From the NCBI RefSeq assembly GCF_020829595.1, contig NZ_JAIVFW010000015.1, positions 62,001 to 126,000 of the forward strand: 64,000 bases of DNA, in the 5' to 3' direction. The notes below the pieces were generated by a model. The model made no database searches. It was not told the origin of the DNA and saw nothing but the letters and a program-made list of their open reading frames with translations. Origin of the DNA: Nostoc sp. CHAB 5844 (GTDB lineage: Bacteria; Cyanobacteriota; Cyanobacteriia; Cyanobacteriales; Nostocaceae). Numbering within the stretch: the first letter of the stretch is position 1; each line of letters starts with the position of its first letter. This document shows positions 37,121 through 45,948 of this stretch, in pieces. The translations under genes and the position numbers were made by a program.

Positions 37121-38397
37121 AAGTTCAATTGCTCTCGTCGCTCAATGATCGTAACGTTGATGTGGCTCAAAACAGCAGTCAACGTCAATTAGCAATTTCG
37201 ATTTCTGCGTTCGCCGAGCAGTTTGAGGGGCGTTTGCCACTGAATTTATGCTTAATTTTGGATAAAAGCGGTTCGATGCATGGCAAACCGATGCAAACTG
37301 TAATTGCAGCAGTAGAGCAATTATTAGATAAATTACAGCCAGGCGATCGCATCTCAATTGTGGGTTTTGCTGGTTCTGCGGCAGTGATTGTTCCCAATCA
37401 GGTAATTCAAGATTCCAGTGCCATTAAATCGCTGTGGAAAAATAAACTCAATGCTAGTGGTGGTACAGCTATTGCGGAGGGTTTGCAACTAGGAATTACA
37501 GAACTGATGCAAGGCGCAAAAGGTACTGTTTCCCAAGCCTTTCTTCTTACCGATGGACATGGTGAAAGCAGTTTGCGGATTTGGAAGTGGGAAATCGGTA
37601 CAGATGATAGTAAGCGCTGCCTAGAATTTGCTCAAAAGGCAGCTAAAATCAATCTGACTATCAACACTCTCGGATTTGGTAATAACTGGAACCAAGATTT
37701 ACTAGAGAAAATTGCCGATGCTGGCGGCGGGAGTTTGGCTTATATTGAGCATCCAGAACAAGTTGGGGATGAATTCAACCGTTTGTTTGGCCGAATCCAA
37801 TCAATCGGGCTAACCAATGCTTATTTGTTATTTTCTTTTGTACCTAACGTCCGACTCGCGGAACTAAAACCCATCGCCCAAGTTTCCCCAGACACAATTG
37901 AGTTACCAGTGCAACAAGAACCGAATAGTGGCTTTGCTGTGCGTTTGGGCGATTTAATGCAGGATATAGAACGAGTAGTTTTAGCGAATATTTATTTAGG
38001 ACAATTACCAGAAGGAGAACAAGTAATTGGACAGATGCAAATTCGTTACGATGACCCAGCATTAAACCAAGAGTGTTTACTCTCACCGATTGTAACGATA
38101 TCTGCAAACATCGTCAGAACATATCAACCTGCTTTAAATCCCCAAGTACAGCAGTCTATTTTGGCATTAGCGAAATATCGCCAAACACAGTTAGCTGAAG
38201 TGAAATTACAACAAGGCGATCACATAGGTGCTGCAACTATGTTGCAAACTGCTGCTAAAACCGCCTTACAAATCGGCGATACTAACGCAGCTACTATCTT
38301 GCAGACATCGGCAACTCGCTTACAAGCAGGCGAACAACTCTCTTCAGCAGAACTTAAAAAGACGCGAATTGTATCAAAAACTACTTTACAGAATTAA
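37117..38397 (+). CDS. VWA-domain protein, copy 2
   Basis: 426 residues, collinear with the preceding gene product. MIDAS in LILDKSGSMHGKP, SGGTAIAEG and LLTDGHGESS. It differs by an insertion after LLTDGHG (ESSLRIWKWEIGTDDSKR) where copy 1 has ENEHGDNNR. The C-terminal QQSILALAKYRQTQLAEVKLQQGD is nearly the same in both, so duplication is recent or kept alike by conversion. Start overlap with copy 1 implies translational coupling and suggests the two act as a heteromer; that last point is inference. Confidence 0.85.
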   Translation: MKVQLLSSLNDRNVDVAQNSSQRQLAISISAFAEQFEGRLPLNLCLILDKSGSMHGKPMQTVIAAVEQLLDKLQPGDRISIVGFAGSAAVIVPNQVIQDSSAIKSLWKNKLNASGGTAIAEGLQLGITELMQGAKGTVSQAFLLTDGHGESSLRIWKWEIGTDDSKRCLEFAQKAAKINLTINTLGFGNNWNQDLLEKIADAGGGSLAYIEHPEQVGDEFNRLFGRIQSIGLTNAYLLFSFVPNVRLAELKPIAQVSPDTIELPVQQEPNSGFAVRLGDLMQDIERVVLANIYLGQLPEGEQVIGQMQIRYDDPALNQECLLSPIVTISANIVRTYQPALNPQVQQSILALAKYRQTQLAEVKLQQGDHIGAATMLQTAAKTALQIGDTNAATILQTSATRLQAGEQLSSAELKKTRIVSKTTLQN

Positions 38398-38751
38398 TTT
38401 TTTGTGTCTAAATTAACCTGATTTTTTCAGCCATAATTGGCTTTTGAAATTTATCTACTATCTTTCAGCTATTTTTAATAATTCTGTTAATAAACGTTGC
38501 TATATTTAGTGTCACAAGGGATAAAAAGCTTTTCTCTTAAGCTTTTTAGATTGTTATACCAAGTTGCCTCAGCAAAGTTTATCTACAGTCGAATAATCTA
38601 CACTCAGAAATTAATTTCCAAGAATTTACCGAGAGGTTGCCTATCTGATATAGAGATTAGATTAACGGATTTTATTCCTATCTTAACCAAAAAATTAAAT
38701 AATGACTAAGAAAGTGCATCTGATCATTTTTATAGGGTATAGGAAGATTCC
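38398..38751. other. Gap with no recognised feature
   Basis: 354 bases, AT-rich. A palindromic AAAAGCTTTTCTCTTAAGCTTTT lies near 38525 and could be a weak terminator or fold. A 70-codon open frame here (38497-38709) has no ribosome site or protein-like composition and is not called. Confidence 0.4.
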
Positions 38752-39507
38752 ATGCTAATTAACAAACGTCAACGCTACCTACTAGGACTTGTACTTGCAA
38801 CAACTTTGAGTGCAAACGTTCAATCTGCAAACGCACAGATATTCAATGGCAACCAATACGAACCAAATACCTTGTTGATTCCACTTCACAATCCTCACCC
38901 AACAGTCATCCTACCTAATTATGATGGGGGATTGTTTCAAAACATAGATACAATGCCTGTAGGAATGGAAGAAGTTGTAGCTGATTTTAGTGTGAGTAAA
39001 TATGACAAAACTCCACCGACAGCTAATAAATTTTCCATGACTAGTCACCATCAGCCAGAAATGATCGTAAGTAACCATATACCCGAAGAAAGTCAGCCAA
39101 ACGAAGTCCAGCATTCACTAGAACGAAATCGACGTTATGCAGCTAACTCTCAGTATCTCAAGGGCGGTACTCTTGTTAGCACTAATTACAACACTGTTAG
39201 TATGCAGCGGACAATGGAAGATTTACAAAACATTGGCTATCTGGGTATGAATGATGTTAGTGCTGAACCACTATCAGAAGGTTTAACTAGAGAACTGAAG
39301 GAAACAACTTACGTAGCTTTTGCGCCAGATAACTCGTGTGATAATTTTGTAGATCATAAATTACTGGCAGCTTGCCAAAACAAAAATGTCGAGAAGAAAG
39401 TAGCTGCTATGCCCATGATTCATGATAAAACTTGGTCAGCACAAATGACTAAAGATTTCTCTTTTTGGCAGAGTATGAATATTTCCGTTCAAAAAGCAAG
39501 CAAATAA
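38752..39507 (+). CDS. Exported protein of unknown function
   Basis: 251 residues with AGGAAG before the ATG. Signal peptide about residues 1-28 (KRQRYLLGLVLATTLSANVQSANA before QIFNG). The mature part is hydrophilic with no repeats, two cysteines in NSCDNFVDHKLLAACQN, and a Met/Trp-containing end. I do not recognise a family. It stands alone between the VWA pair and ureD. Confidence 0.65.
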   Translation: MLINKRQRYLLGLVLATTLSANVQSANAQIFNGNQYEPNTLLIPLHNPHPTVILPNYDGGLFQNIDTMPVGMEEVVADFSVSKYDKTPPTANKFSMTSHHQPEMIVSNHIPEESQPNEVQHSLERNRRYAANSQYLKGGTLVSTNYNTVSMQRTMEDLQNIGYLGMNDVSAEPLSEGLTRELKETTYVAFAPDNSCDNFVDHKLLAACQNKNVEKKVAAMPMIHDKTWSAQMTKDFSFWQSMNISVQKASK

Positions 39508-39613
39508 ACTGTTTGACAGGTTCTTCAAACAAAAACATTAAGAAACATTCAAAGCTGTTCCCTATTTTTTACAATGAAGTATGAAACATTTATACTTCAT
39601 TATTTATTGATTA

Positions 39614-40675
39614 ATGGTGATTTCTCATCCACAGACAACAGCAGGTTGGCATGGCAAACTTAACTTAGTTTACGCCGATCGCCAAAATTCCACCCAGCTG
39701 ATTTACAATCATCATCAAGCACCGCTAAAGGTACAACGTCCGTTTTACCCTGAAGGCGAAAAAGTCTGTCATAGCGTAATTTTACATACAGCTGGGGGAG
39801 TTGTAGGGGGCGATCGCTTATCATCAAATTTCCACCTCCAACCCAACGCGCAAGCTTTGATCACTACAGCAGCGGCGAGTAAGATATACCGCAGTAATGG
39901 CTTGCAAGCTAGACAAAGTATAAACATCCAAATTGATGCTGGTGCTTGTTTAGAGTTGTTACCACAAGAAACAATTTTGTTTAACGGCGCAGATTATCGC
40001 CAAGATTTACGAGTAGAATTAGCAACCGGAGCCAGTTTTTTAGGTTGGGAAATCACCCGATTTGGTCGTAGTGCTAGAGGAGAGAAATTTTTACAGGGAG
40101 AATGGCGATCGCATACTGAAATTTGGCAACAAGATGTTCCATTATGGATAGATCGTCAATTTTTACCAGGTAACACAGACACTTTTCACAGTCCGCATGG
40201 TTTATTTGGACAGCCAATCGTAGGTAGCTTGGTTTGGCTTGGTAATCCAGTCTCAGCCGAAATAGTCGAAAAAGCCCGTTCTTCCTTCACTCCCCACACC
40301 CCACTCAGCAACGCCAGTTGCTACAACGCGCTTAACCCAACGACAGTCGCTTCAAGTCGGCAAAGCCGCCCACAGCGCTGTCTCCCCAACGCACTGGCTC
40401 CTCAGCAACGCCAGTTGCTACAACGCGGGGAACCCGACGACAGTCGCTTCAAGTCGGCAAAGCCGCCCACAGCGCTGTCTCCCCAACGCACTGGCTCTTC
40501 AGCACACCTCACTCAGCACTCTATAGGCGTAACCCAACTAGAACATGGACTTTTGTGTAGATATCGCGGCGCTTCCACATCTGAGGTGAGAAACTGGTTT
40601 ACAGCTGTTTGGCAGATCCTACGAACATCTTTTTTGAGTCGTGGTAGCTGTATACCAAGAGTTTGGCAGATTTAA
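39614..40675 (+). CDS. ureD: Urease accessory protein UreD with in-frame repeat insertion
   Basis: 353 residues, ~75 longer than usual. The UreD core is clear up to LVWLGNPVSAEIVEKAR (about residue 225): HTAGGVVGGDRL, LITTAAASKIYRS, LPQETILFNGADY. The end VTQLEHGLLCRYRGASTSEVRNWFTAVWQILR is also normal. Between them lies ~70 residues of Ser/Arg/Pro-rich sequence encoded by two tandem 97-bp copies of the GC-rich intergenic repeat. The frame is preserved across it. UreD helps load nickel into urease with UreF and UreG, which are not in this window. Whether this UreD works with the insert is open. Confidence 0.88.
   Translation: MVISHPQTTAGWHGKLNLVYADRQNSTQLIYNHHQAPLKVQRPFYPEGEKVCHSVILHTAGGVVGGDRLSSNFHLQPNAQALITTAAASKIYRSNGLQARQSINIQIDAGACLELLPQETILFNGADYRQDLRVELATGASFLGWEITRFGRSARGEKFLQGEWRSHTEIWQQDVPLWIDRQFLPGNTDTFHSPHGLFGQPIVGSLVWLGNPVSAEIVEKARSSFTPHTPLSNASCYNALNPTTVASSRQSRPQRCLPNALAPQQRQLLQRGEPDDSRFKSAKPPTALSPQRTGSSAHLTQHSIGVTQLEHGLLCRYRGASTSEVRNWFTAVWQILRTSFLSRGSCIPRVWQI
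40304..40497. repeat. Two tandem 97-bp GC-rich repeat units inside ureD
   Basis: Unit 1 is 40304-40400, unit 2 is 40401-40497. Their last 60 bases (40341-40400 and 40438-40497) are identical. Each unit runs ctcagcaacgccagttgct ... cgcactggctc. Because 97 is not a multiple of 3, the two units are read in different frames. Confidence 0.9.
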
Positions 40676-40697
40676 ATAAACCATAAAGGATGCAAAG

Positions 40698-41000
40698 ATG
40701 CAACTTACGCCGCAGGAAAAAGACAAATTATTAATTTTTACTGCTGCTTTATTAGCGGAAAGACGAAAAGAAAGAGGTTTGAAATTAAATTATCCTGAAG
40801 CGGTTGCTTATATTTCTGCTGCTATTTTAGAAGGCGCACGCGATGGACGTACAGTTGCCGAATTGATGAGTTATGGCACAACTTTATTAACGCGAGATGA
40901 TGTCATGGAAGGTGTGCCAGAGATGGTGCATGAAGTGCAAGTAGAAGCAACCTTTCCTGATGGTACAAAGTTAGTGACAGTGCATAATCCGATTCGTTAA
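40698..41000 (+). CDS. ureA: Urease gamma subunit
   Basis: 100 residues, exact family size. [44 protein letters not shown], then [18 protein letters not shown] are diagnostic. Smallest structural subunit of the nickel urease. 22 nt after ureD and 21 nt before ureB, so one operon. Confidence 0.97.
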   Translation: MQLTPQEKDKLLIFTAALLAERRKERGLKLNYPEAVAYISAAILEGARDGRTVAELMSYGTTLLTRDDVMEGVPEMVHEVQVEATFPDGTKLVTVHNPIR

Positions 41001-41021
41001 TTTTTAACTTTTATAAATATT

Positions 41022-41336
41022 ATGATCCCAGGGGAAATTATTACAGCCGCAGGTGAAATAGAACTAAATGCTGGTCGTCCGACTGTAAAATTGCAAGTGG
41101 CGAATACAGGCGATCGCCCTATACAAATAGGTTCGCATTTTCACTTTTACGAAGTCAACAATGCCCTAAATTTTGATAGAGAACAAGCGCGGGGAATGCG
41201 CCTCGACATTCCCGCCGGGACAGCAGTCCGCTTTGAACCAGGGGATGAAAAGGAAGTTACATTAGTTGCATTAGTTGGTAGTCGTCAAGTCTATGGTTTT
41301 AATAGCAAAATCAACGGACATCTACCACAAGTCTAA
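41022..41336 (+). CDS. ureB: Urease beta subunit
   Basis: 104 residues. [64 protein letters not shown] and the terminal [10 protein letters not shown] give the identity. In most cyanobacteria ureC follows at once; here a Coq4-family gene comes in between. Confidence 0.97.
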   Translation: MIPGEIITAAGEIELNAGRPTVKLQVANTGDRPIQIGSHFHFYEVNNALNFDREQARGMRLDIPAGTAVRFEPGDEKEVTLVALVGSRQVYGFNSKINGHLPQV

Positions 41337-41364
41337 AATAGATAAAAAGCTTTAAGGATTTGCT

Positions 41365-42036
41365 ATGTTACTAGTAGAACGACACCAACGCCTCAGTGCT
41401 GATTTTAAAGTTATCTTGAAAGCCCTAGTGACTTTATACAGAGACCCAGCTAATCTTAACTATGTTTATGATGTTGAAGATGGATTGCGTTATAGCAAAG
41501 CGGCTGTTTCAGCAGTGAATTGGCTTAAAACGCAGCCAGAAATAGAACAACTGATTCAAGAACGATATATTGCACCTCATCCTGATGTAGAAAAACTCTT
41601 ACAATATCCCGAAACATCTTTAGGTTATGCTTACGCATCCTACATTAAAAAAAATGGTTTCGATCCTGGATTTTATCGCCAAATCAAAATTGAAGACGAT
41701 ATTAGTTATCTAACTTTGCGTATACGTCAAACTCATGATATTTGGCATATAGTCACAGGTTTTAAGACTGATGTACTTGGAGAAATAGGTCTTAAGGCTT
41801 TTGAAATGGTGCAGACACGCAGAAATTTAGCATTTGTATTAGTAGGAGGAAGTTTATTAGGTACATTGGTAAAATCGCCAGACCAACTACCTAATTTATT
41901 AAAACAAATAACTCTGGGATATCAGATGGGGTCAATAGCAAAACCACTATTGGCACAAAAATGGGAAGAACACTGGGATAAGTCTTTATCAGAATGGAGA
42001 AACGAATTAGGTATTCAACCAGCATCATTTTCTTAA
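41365..42036 (+). CDS. Coq4-family protein inserted in the urease operon
   Basis: 223 residues. The Coq4 signature is plain: RQTHDIWHIVTGFKTDVLGEIGLKAFE, i.e. HDxxH plus a Glu 11 residues on, the proposed metal site. Coq4 acts in eukaryotic ubiquinone synthesis (C1 decarboxylation/hydroxylation step and complex organiser). Cyanobacteria make plastoquinone, so its role here is unknown; a lipid or quinone substrate is possible. It is 28 nt after ureB on the same strand, so it should be on the urease transcript. A GC-rich repeat separates it from ureC. Confidence 0.85.
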   Translation: MLLVERHQRLSADFKVILKALVTLYRDPANLNYVYDVEDGLRYSKAAVSAVNWLKTQPEIEQLIQERYIAPHPDVEKLLQYPETSLGYAYASYIKKNGFDPGFYRQIKIEDDISYLTLRIRQTHDIWHIVTGFKTDVLGEIGLKAFEMVQTRRNLAFVLVGGSLLGTLVKSPDQLPNLLKQITLGYQMGSIAKPLLAQKWEEHWDKSLSEWRNELGIQPASFS

Positions 42037-42060
42037 CGCAAAGTTGCGCGGAGGTAAACG

Positions 42061-42134
42061 CAACGGGGAGCCACTGCGTTGGGCGGCTCTGCCGACTTGA
42101 AGTATGTGGCGTGGGAACCCCCGCAACGCGCTGC
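42061..42134. repeat. GC-rich interspersed repeat, copy before ureC
   Basis: Matches 15331-15404 at all but three of 74 positions by eye. Flanked by cgcaaagttgcgcgg and cctttgcgtttacc short repeats. Confidence 0.8.
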
Positions 42135-42206
42135 GTACCTTTGCGTTTACCTTAGCGCCACTTTGCGTTTAAACTCGATTCTAGCCTCACTTCCCAAGAA
42201 TGTAAT

Positions 42207-43913
42207 ATGCCATACAAAATATCTCGCCGCGCTTATGCAGAAACCTATGGCCCGACAGTAGGCGATCGCATCCGCCTTGCTGATACAGAATTATTTATAG
42301 AAGTAGAACAAGACTTTACTACCCACGGCGATGAAGTGAAATTTGGCGGTGGTAAAGTTATCCGTGATGGCATGGGACAATCGCCTATTTCTAACGCCGA
42401 TGGTGCTGTAGATTTAGTCATTACCAATGCTTTGATTCTCGATTGGTGGGGAATTGTCAAAGCAGATATTGGCATTAAAGATGGCAAGATATTTAAAATT
42501 GGCAAAGCAGGTAATCCTTATATTCAAGACAACGTAGACATTATTATTGGCCCTGGAACCGAAGCTTTAGCTGGCGAGGGAATGATTCTCACGGCTGGCG
42601 GGATTGATAGCCATATTCATTTTATTTGTCCGCAACAAATTGAAGTAGCGATCGCCTCTGGAATCACAACTATGATTGGTGGTGGAACTGGCCCCGCCAC
42701 CGGAACCAACGCCACTACCTGCACCCCCGGCCCTTGGAACATTTACCGGATGTTACAAGCGGCTGATGCTTTCCCTGTGAACTTGGGATTTTTGGGCAAA
42801 GGTAATGCTAGTCAACCCCAAGCACTAGCAGAACAAGTCCAAGCTGGTGCAATGGGTTTAAAACTGCATGAAGACTGGGGAACTACCCCCGCAACTATTG
42901 ATACTTGTTTGAGTGTGGCTGATGAATATGATGTGCAGGTAGCTATCCACACCGACACCCTCAACGAAGCTGGATTTGTGGAAGATACTATCGCTGCCTT
43001 CAAAAACCGCGCCATCCACACTTACCACACCGAAGGCGCAGGCGGTGGACACGCACCAGATATCATCAAAGTCTGCGGTCAAGCTAATGTTCTGCCGTCT
43101 TCGACTAATCCCACGCGTCCTTATACCGTCAACACCTTAGATGAACACTTAGATATGTTGATGGTATGCCATCACCTCGACCCAGGAATTGCCGAAGATG
43201 TTGCCTTTGCTGAGTCTCGCATTCGTCGAGAAACCATCGCCGCTGAAGATATTTTGCATGACTTAGGCGCGTTTAGCATGATTTCTTCTGATTCCCAAGC
43301 AATGGGACGAGTCGGTGAAGTAATAATTCGGACTTGGCAGACAGCCCATAAAATGAAGGTACAACGCGGAAGCCTTGCTGGAGATAGTCAAGCAGATAAT
43401 TTTCGGGCAAAACGTTATGTTGCTAAGTATACTATTAACTCGGCAATTACACATGGTATTGCTGATTATGTAGGTTCAGTGGAAGCGGGGAAACTTGCAG
43501 ATTTATGTTTATGGCGACCAGCATTTTTTGGTGTCAAACCAGAGATCGTAATGAAAGGTGGTATGATTGCGTGGGCGCAAATGGGCGATGCCAATGCCAG
43601 TATTCCTACGCCGCAACCAGTTCATATGCGGCCAATGTTTGGCAGTTTTGCTGGTGCTAAGAATGCTACGTCCTTAACTTTTGTTTCGCAAGCAGCCTTA
43701 GAAAAAGAAATTCCGAGTCATTTGAAATTGCAAAAACCAGCAGTTGCTGTTGCTGGAACACGTCAGTTGAGTAAACGCGACTTGAAACTAAATGACGCGT
43801 TACCTCAAATAGACGTAGATTCTGAAACTTATGAAGTTAGGGCAGATGGGGAATTACTAACTTGTGAACCTGCGACAGTTTTACCAATGGCGCAGCGTTA
43901 CTTTTTATTTTGA
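42207..43913 (+). CDS. ureC: Urease alpha subunit
   Basis: 568 residues, normal length. Active site complete: nickel His pair in GGIDSHIHF, carbamylated Lys in GLKLHEDWG (with the following His), His in [12 protein letters not shown], His in [13 protein letters not shown], flap Cys-His in VCHHLDPG, Asp in [10 protein letters not shown]. Hydrolyses urea to ammonia and carbamate. It is 170 nt after the Coq4 gene, the only long gap in the operon. A near-perfect palindrome follows its stop at 43927-43954. Confidence 0.97.
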   Translation: MPYKISRRAYAETYGPTVGDRIRLADTELFIEVEQDFTTHGDEVKFGGGKVIRDGMGQSPISNADGAVDLVITNALILDWWGIVKADIGIKDGKIFKIGKAGNPYIQDNVDIIIGPGTEALAGEGMILTAGGIDSHIHFICPQQIEVAIASGITTMIGGGTGPATGTNATTCTPGPWNIYRMLQAADAFPVNLGFLGKGNASQPQALAEQVQAGAMGLKLHEDWGTTPATIDTCLSVADEYDVQVAIHTDTLNEAGFVEDTIAAFKNRAIHTYHTEGAGGGHAPDIIKVCGQANVLPSSTNPTRPYTVNTLDEHLDMLMVCHHLDPGIAEDVAFAESRIRRETIAAEDILHDLGAFSMISSDSQAMGRVGEVIIRTWQTAHKMKVQRGSLAGDSQADNFRAKRYVAKYTINSAITHGIADYVGSVEAGKLADLCLWRPAFFGVKPEIVMKGGMIAWAQMGDANASIPTPQPVHMRPMFGSFAGAKNATSLTFVSQAALEKEIPSHLKLQKPAVAVAGTRQLSKRDLKLNDALPQIDVDSETYEVRADGELLTCEPATVLPMAQRYFLF

Positions 43914-43926
43914 TACTAAACATTAT

Positions 43927-43954
43927 AAGAGAGAATGCGATCGCACTCTCTCTT
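43927..43954 (+). terminator. Palindrome after ureC, possible terminator
   Basis: AAGAGAGAATGCGATCGCAC and its inverse make a 28-bp near-perfect palindrome centred on a HIP1 octamer. Only a weak T-run follows (tcttctaaatt). Confidence 0.5.
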
Positions 43955-44107
43955 CTAAATTATCAATCCCACTAGTTTTTAACTACCTGTCATATCATAT
44001 TCGTCTAATTACATATCATCACCATCTCTTATGGTCATCAGCTTTCACGATGAGTGTTCAACTAGACGCTATATCACAGAAGTTTCTCACAATCAGATTT
44101 TGTGCTT

Positions 44108-45112
44108 TTACTTAGAGGGCGATGCCGAGCCTGGTTTGATGCTGTCGTCAGGTACACTGTTAGAACCAGGTGTGGTTGTACTACCTGGTGCGGGTGTTAC
44201 ACTGCCGGGAGTTGTGGAATCTGGTGTGGTTGTGCTACCTGGTGTTGTGGAATCTGGTGTGGTTGTGCTACCAGGGGCTGGCGTAATTTGATTAGGAGTT
44301 GTGGAATCTGGTGTGGTTGTGCTACCTGGTGTTGTGGAATCTGGTGTGGTTGTGCTACCAGGGGCTGGCGTAATTTGATTAGGAGTTGTGGAATCTGGTG
44401 TGGTTGTGCTGCCAGGTGTTGTGGAATCTGGTGTGGTTGTGCTGCCAGGGGCTGGCGTAATTTGATTAGGTGTTGTGGAATCTGGTGTGGTTGTGCTGCC
44501 AGGTGTTGTGGAATCTGGTGTGGTTGTGCTGCCAGGTGTTGTGGAATCTGGTGTGGTTGTGCTGCCAGGTGTTGTGGAATCTGGTGTGGTTGTGCTACCT
44601 GGGGCTGGCGTAATTTGATTAGGTGTTGTGGAATCTGGTGTGGTTGTGCTGCCAGGTGTTGTGGAATCTGGTGTGGTTGTGCTGCCAGGTGTTGTGGAAT
44701 CTGGTGTGGTTGTGCTACCTGGTGTTGTGGAATCTGGTGTGGTTGTGCTACCAGGGGCTGGAGTTGTATTGGTAGGAGTGGTGGTATCTGGTACTGTTAT
44801 ACTATCTGGGGTTGACCCAGGTGTGGTTGTGCTGTCTGGTGTTGTGGTTCCAGAAGGCTGTGTTTCTGGTACTGTGGTAGTACCGGATGCTGCTGGTGTG
44901 ATGGGATCACCATTTGGACAGCGAGAATTGCGTGGAAAACGCTCACACAGAATTTTGAACCCTTCTGGTGACAGCTCAATTTCCGTTGGTGAACTAGTGG
45001 ATGTGCTACTGGATTGGGCGATTGGGGATTTACTGGATTGAGCAACTGCAACATTAGCACTCAAAGCCAAAGTCAAAGCTGTACCAATCAACGACAGAGA
45101 TTTTCCCTTCAT
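44108..45112 (-). CDS. Exported Thr/Pro-rich tandem-repeat protein
   Basis: 334 residues. Signal peptide ~1-25 (KGKSLSLIGTALTLALSANVAVAQ). Residues ~40-70 hold a small Cys-containing motif (SPEGFKILCERFPRNSRCPNGD) seen in other cyanobacterial exported proteins. From ~75 to the end it is almost wholly an 11-residue repeat, TTPGSTTTPDS, about 14 copies, broken at intervals by NQITPAPGS units. The 33-bp DNA repeats are nearly identical, so copy number probably changes by slippage or recombination. Likely an extended wall- or sheath-exposed linker; no enzyme domain. Confidence 0.8.
   Translation of the reverse strand: MKGKSLSLIGTALTLALSANVAVAQSSKSPIAQSSSTSTSSPTEIELSPEGFKILCERFPRNSRCPNGDPITPAASGTTTVPETQPSGTTTPDSTTTPGSTPDSITVPDTTTPTNTTPAPGSTTTPDSTTPGSTTTPDSTTPGSTTTPDSTTPGSTTTPDSTTPNQITPAPGSTTTPDSTTPGSTTTPDSTTPGSTTTPDSTTPGSTTTPDSTTPNQITPAPGSTTTPDSTTPGSTTTPDSTTPNQITPAPGSTTTPDSTTPGSTTTPDSTTPNQITPAPGSTTTPDSTTPGSTTTPDSTTPGSVTPAPGSTTTPGSNSVPDDSIKPGSASPSK
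44200..44780. repeat. 33-bp coding minisatellite
   Basis: Tandem 33-bp units (ggtgttgtggaatctggtgt + ggttgtgctgcca on the plus strand) within the exported repeat protein gene. Units differ only at a few positions such as gctacct/gctgcca. Confidence 0.85.
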
Positions 45113-45444
45113 TATGAAATTAACCTCAACGGAAACATAACACTCGCCCTATTAAACCAAACAATTATTTTTATAAAATCTTCCTAAAAGGTGATGTTTA
45201 TTTGTGCTTTAAAATTTAGTTATATATGTTGAAATATATTTGTTTCAATAATTTTACCCAATTGTATTAGTTGTCTATAATACAAAAATTTTAGCCACAA
45301 AATCTAGTTATGTAAGTGCTAATTCTAGATAAAATCACATTTTCACAATAGGGATCAGAAATTAATCAATGTAAATCAAATAACTCAGCTAGAGAATATC
45401 AACTTGCTGTCGAGATATTATCTAAGCAGTTATTAAAATCTTTT
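45113..45444. other. AT-rich gap with no recognised feature
   Basis: 332 bases between the divergent exported repeat-protein gene and a pseudogene. Strong A/T bias, no clear hairpin with U-run, no frame worth calling. It may hold the promoter of the repeat-protein gene near 45150-45250. Confidence 0.4.
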
Positions 45445-45836
45445 ATGAGACGAGACTCAATATTTTATAAGCTGTTTCAACAATTCCCACCTTTGTTATT
45501 TGAGCTACTGACGCATCGCCCAGAAAATGCTGAAAGTTACCGATTTGATTCAGTCGCAGTCAAAGAACCCAAATTTGAATAGGAATAACACTCAAAGAAA
45601 CAAGAGTTTACCGTGAAATCAAGGAAGAAGGACGACAAGAAGGACGTGAAGAAGGACGTGAAGTGATGGTTAATGCCATTTTTCGACAGTTGAGAAAACG
45701 ATTTGGGCAGGAACTACCTCAAGAAATCCGCGTCTTAGTTTTTGGTTTATCCTTAGCTGTGCTGGAAGATTTGAGCGAGGCACTGTTAGATTTTACTAGT
45801 GTGACTGATTTACAGGCTTGGCTAGAAGCACGATGA
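45445..45836 (+). pseudogene. Decayed Rpn-family (DUF2887/DUF4351) nuclease gene
   Basis: The 5' end encodes MRRDSIFYKLFQQFPPLLFELL ... RFDSVAVKEPKFE and then stops (around 45582). The 3' end, past a gap where most of the nuclease core should be, encodes KEEGRQEGREEGRE and a DUF4351-like end (FRQLRKRFGQELPQEIRVLVFGLSLAVLEDLSEALLDF). Both ends match the known start and finish of Rpn-family proteins common in cyanobacteria. An internal deletion plus a stop makes it non-functional. Confidence 0.75.
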
Positions 45837-45948
45837 CTCAGATCGCCTAAATTTCTGCTGTGGCTTATGAGTAAAATGGTGAGAGACCTGTCAGGAAATC
45901 GCCATTCGCCGATTCTGCACTGCAAAATAATCGTGATGTAAATAGCCG

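Noticed and set aside
38497-38709. 70-codon frame after the VWA pair
   Set aside because: AT-rich, no ribosome site, no recognisable protein features.
44200-44780. Regular repeats resembling a CRISPR array
   Set aside because: Units are directly tandem 33-bp coding repeats with no unique spacers, and no cas genes are near.
44102-44815. 237-codon plus-strand frame of CGIWCGCAARC repeats and other frames over the same region
   Set aside because: Antisense reading of the 33-bp repeats of the exported TTPGSTTTPDS protein, which has the signal peptide and sensible composition.
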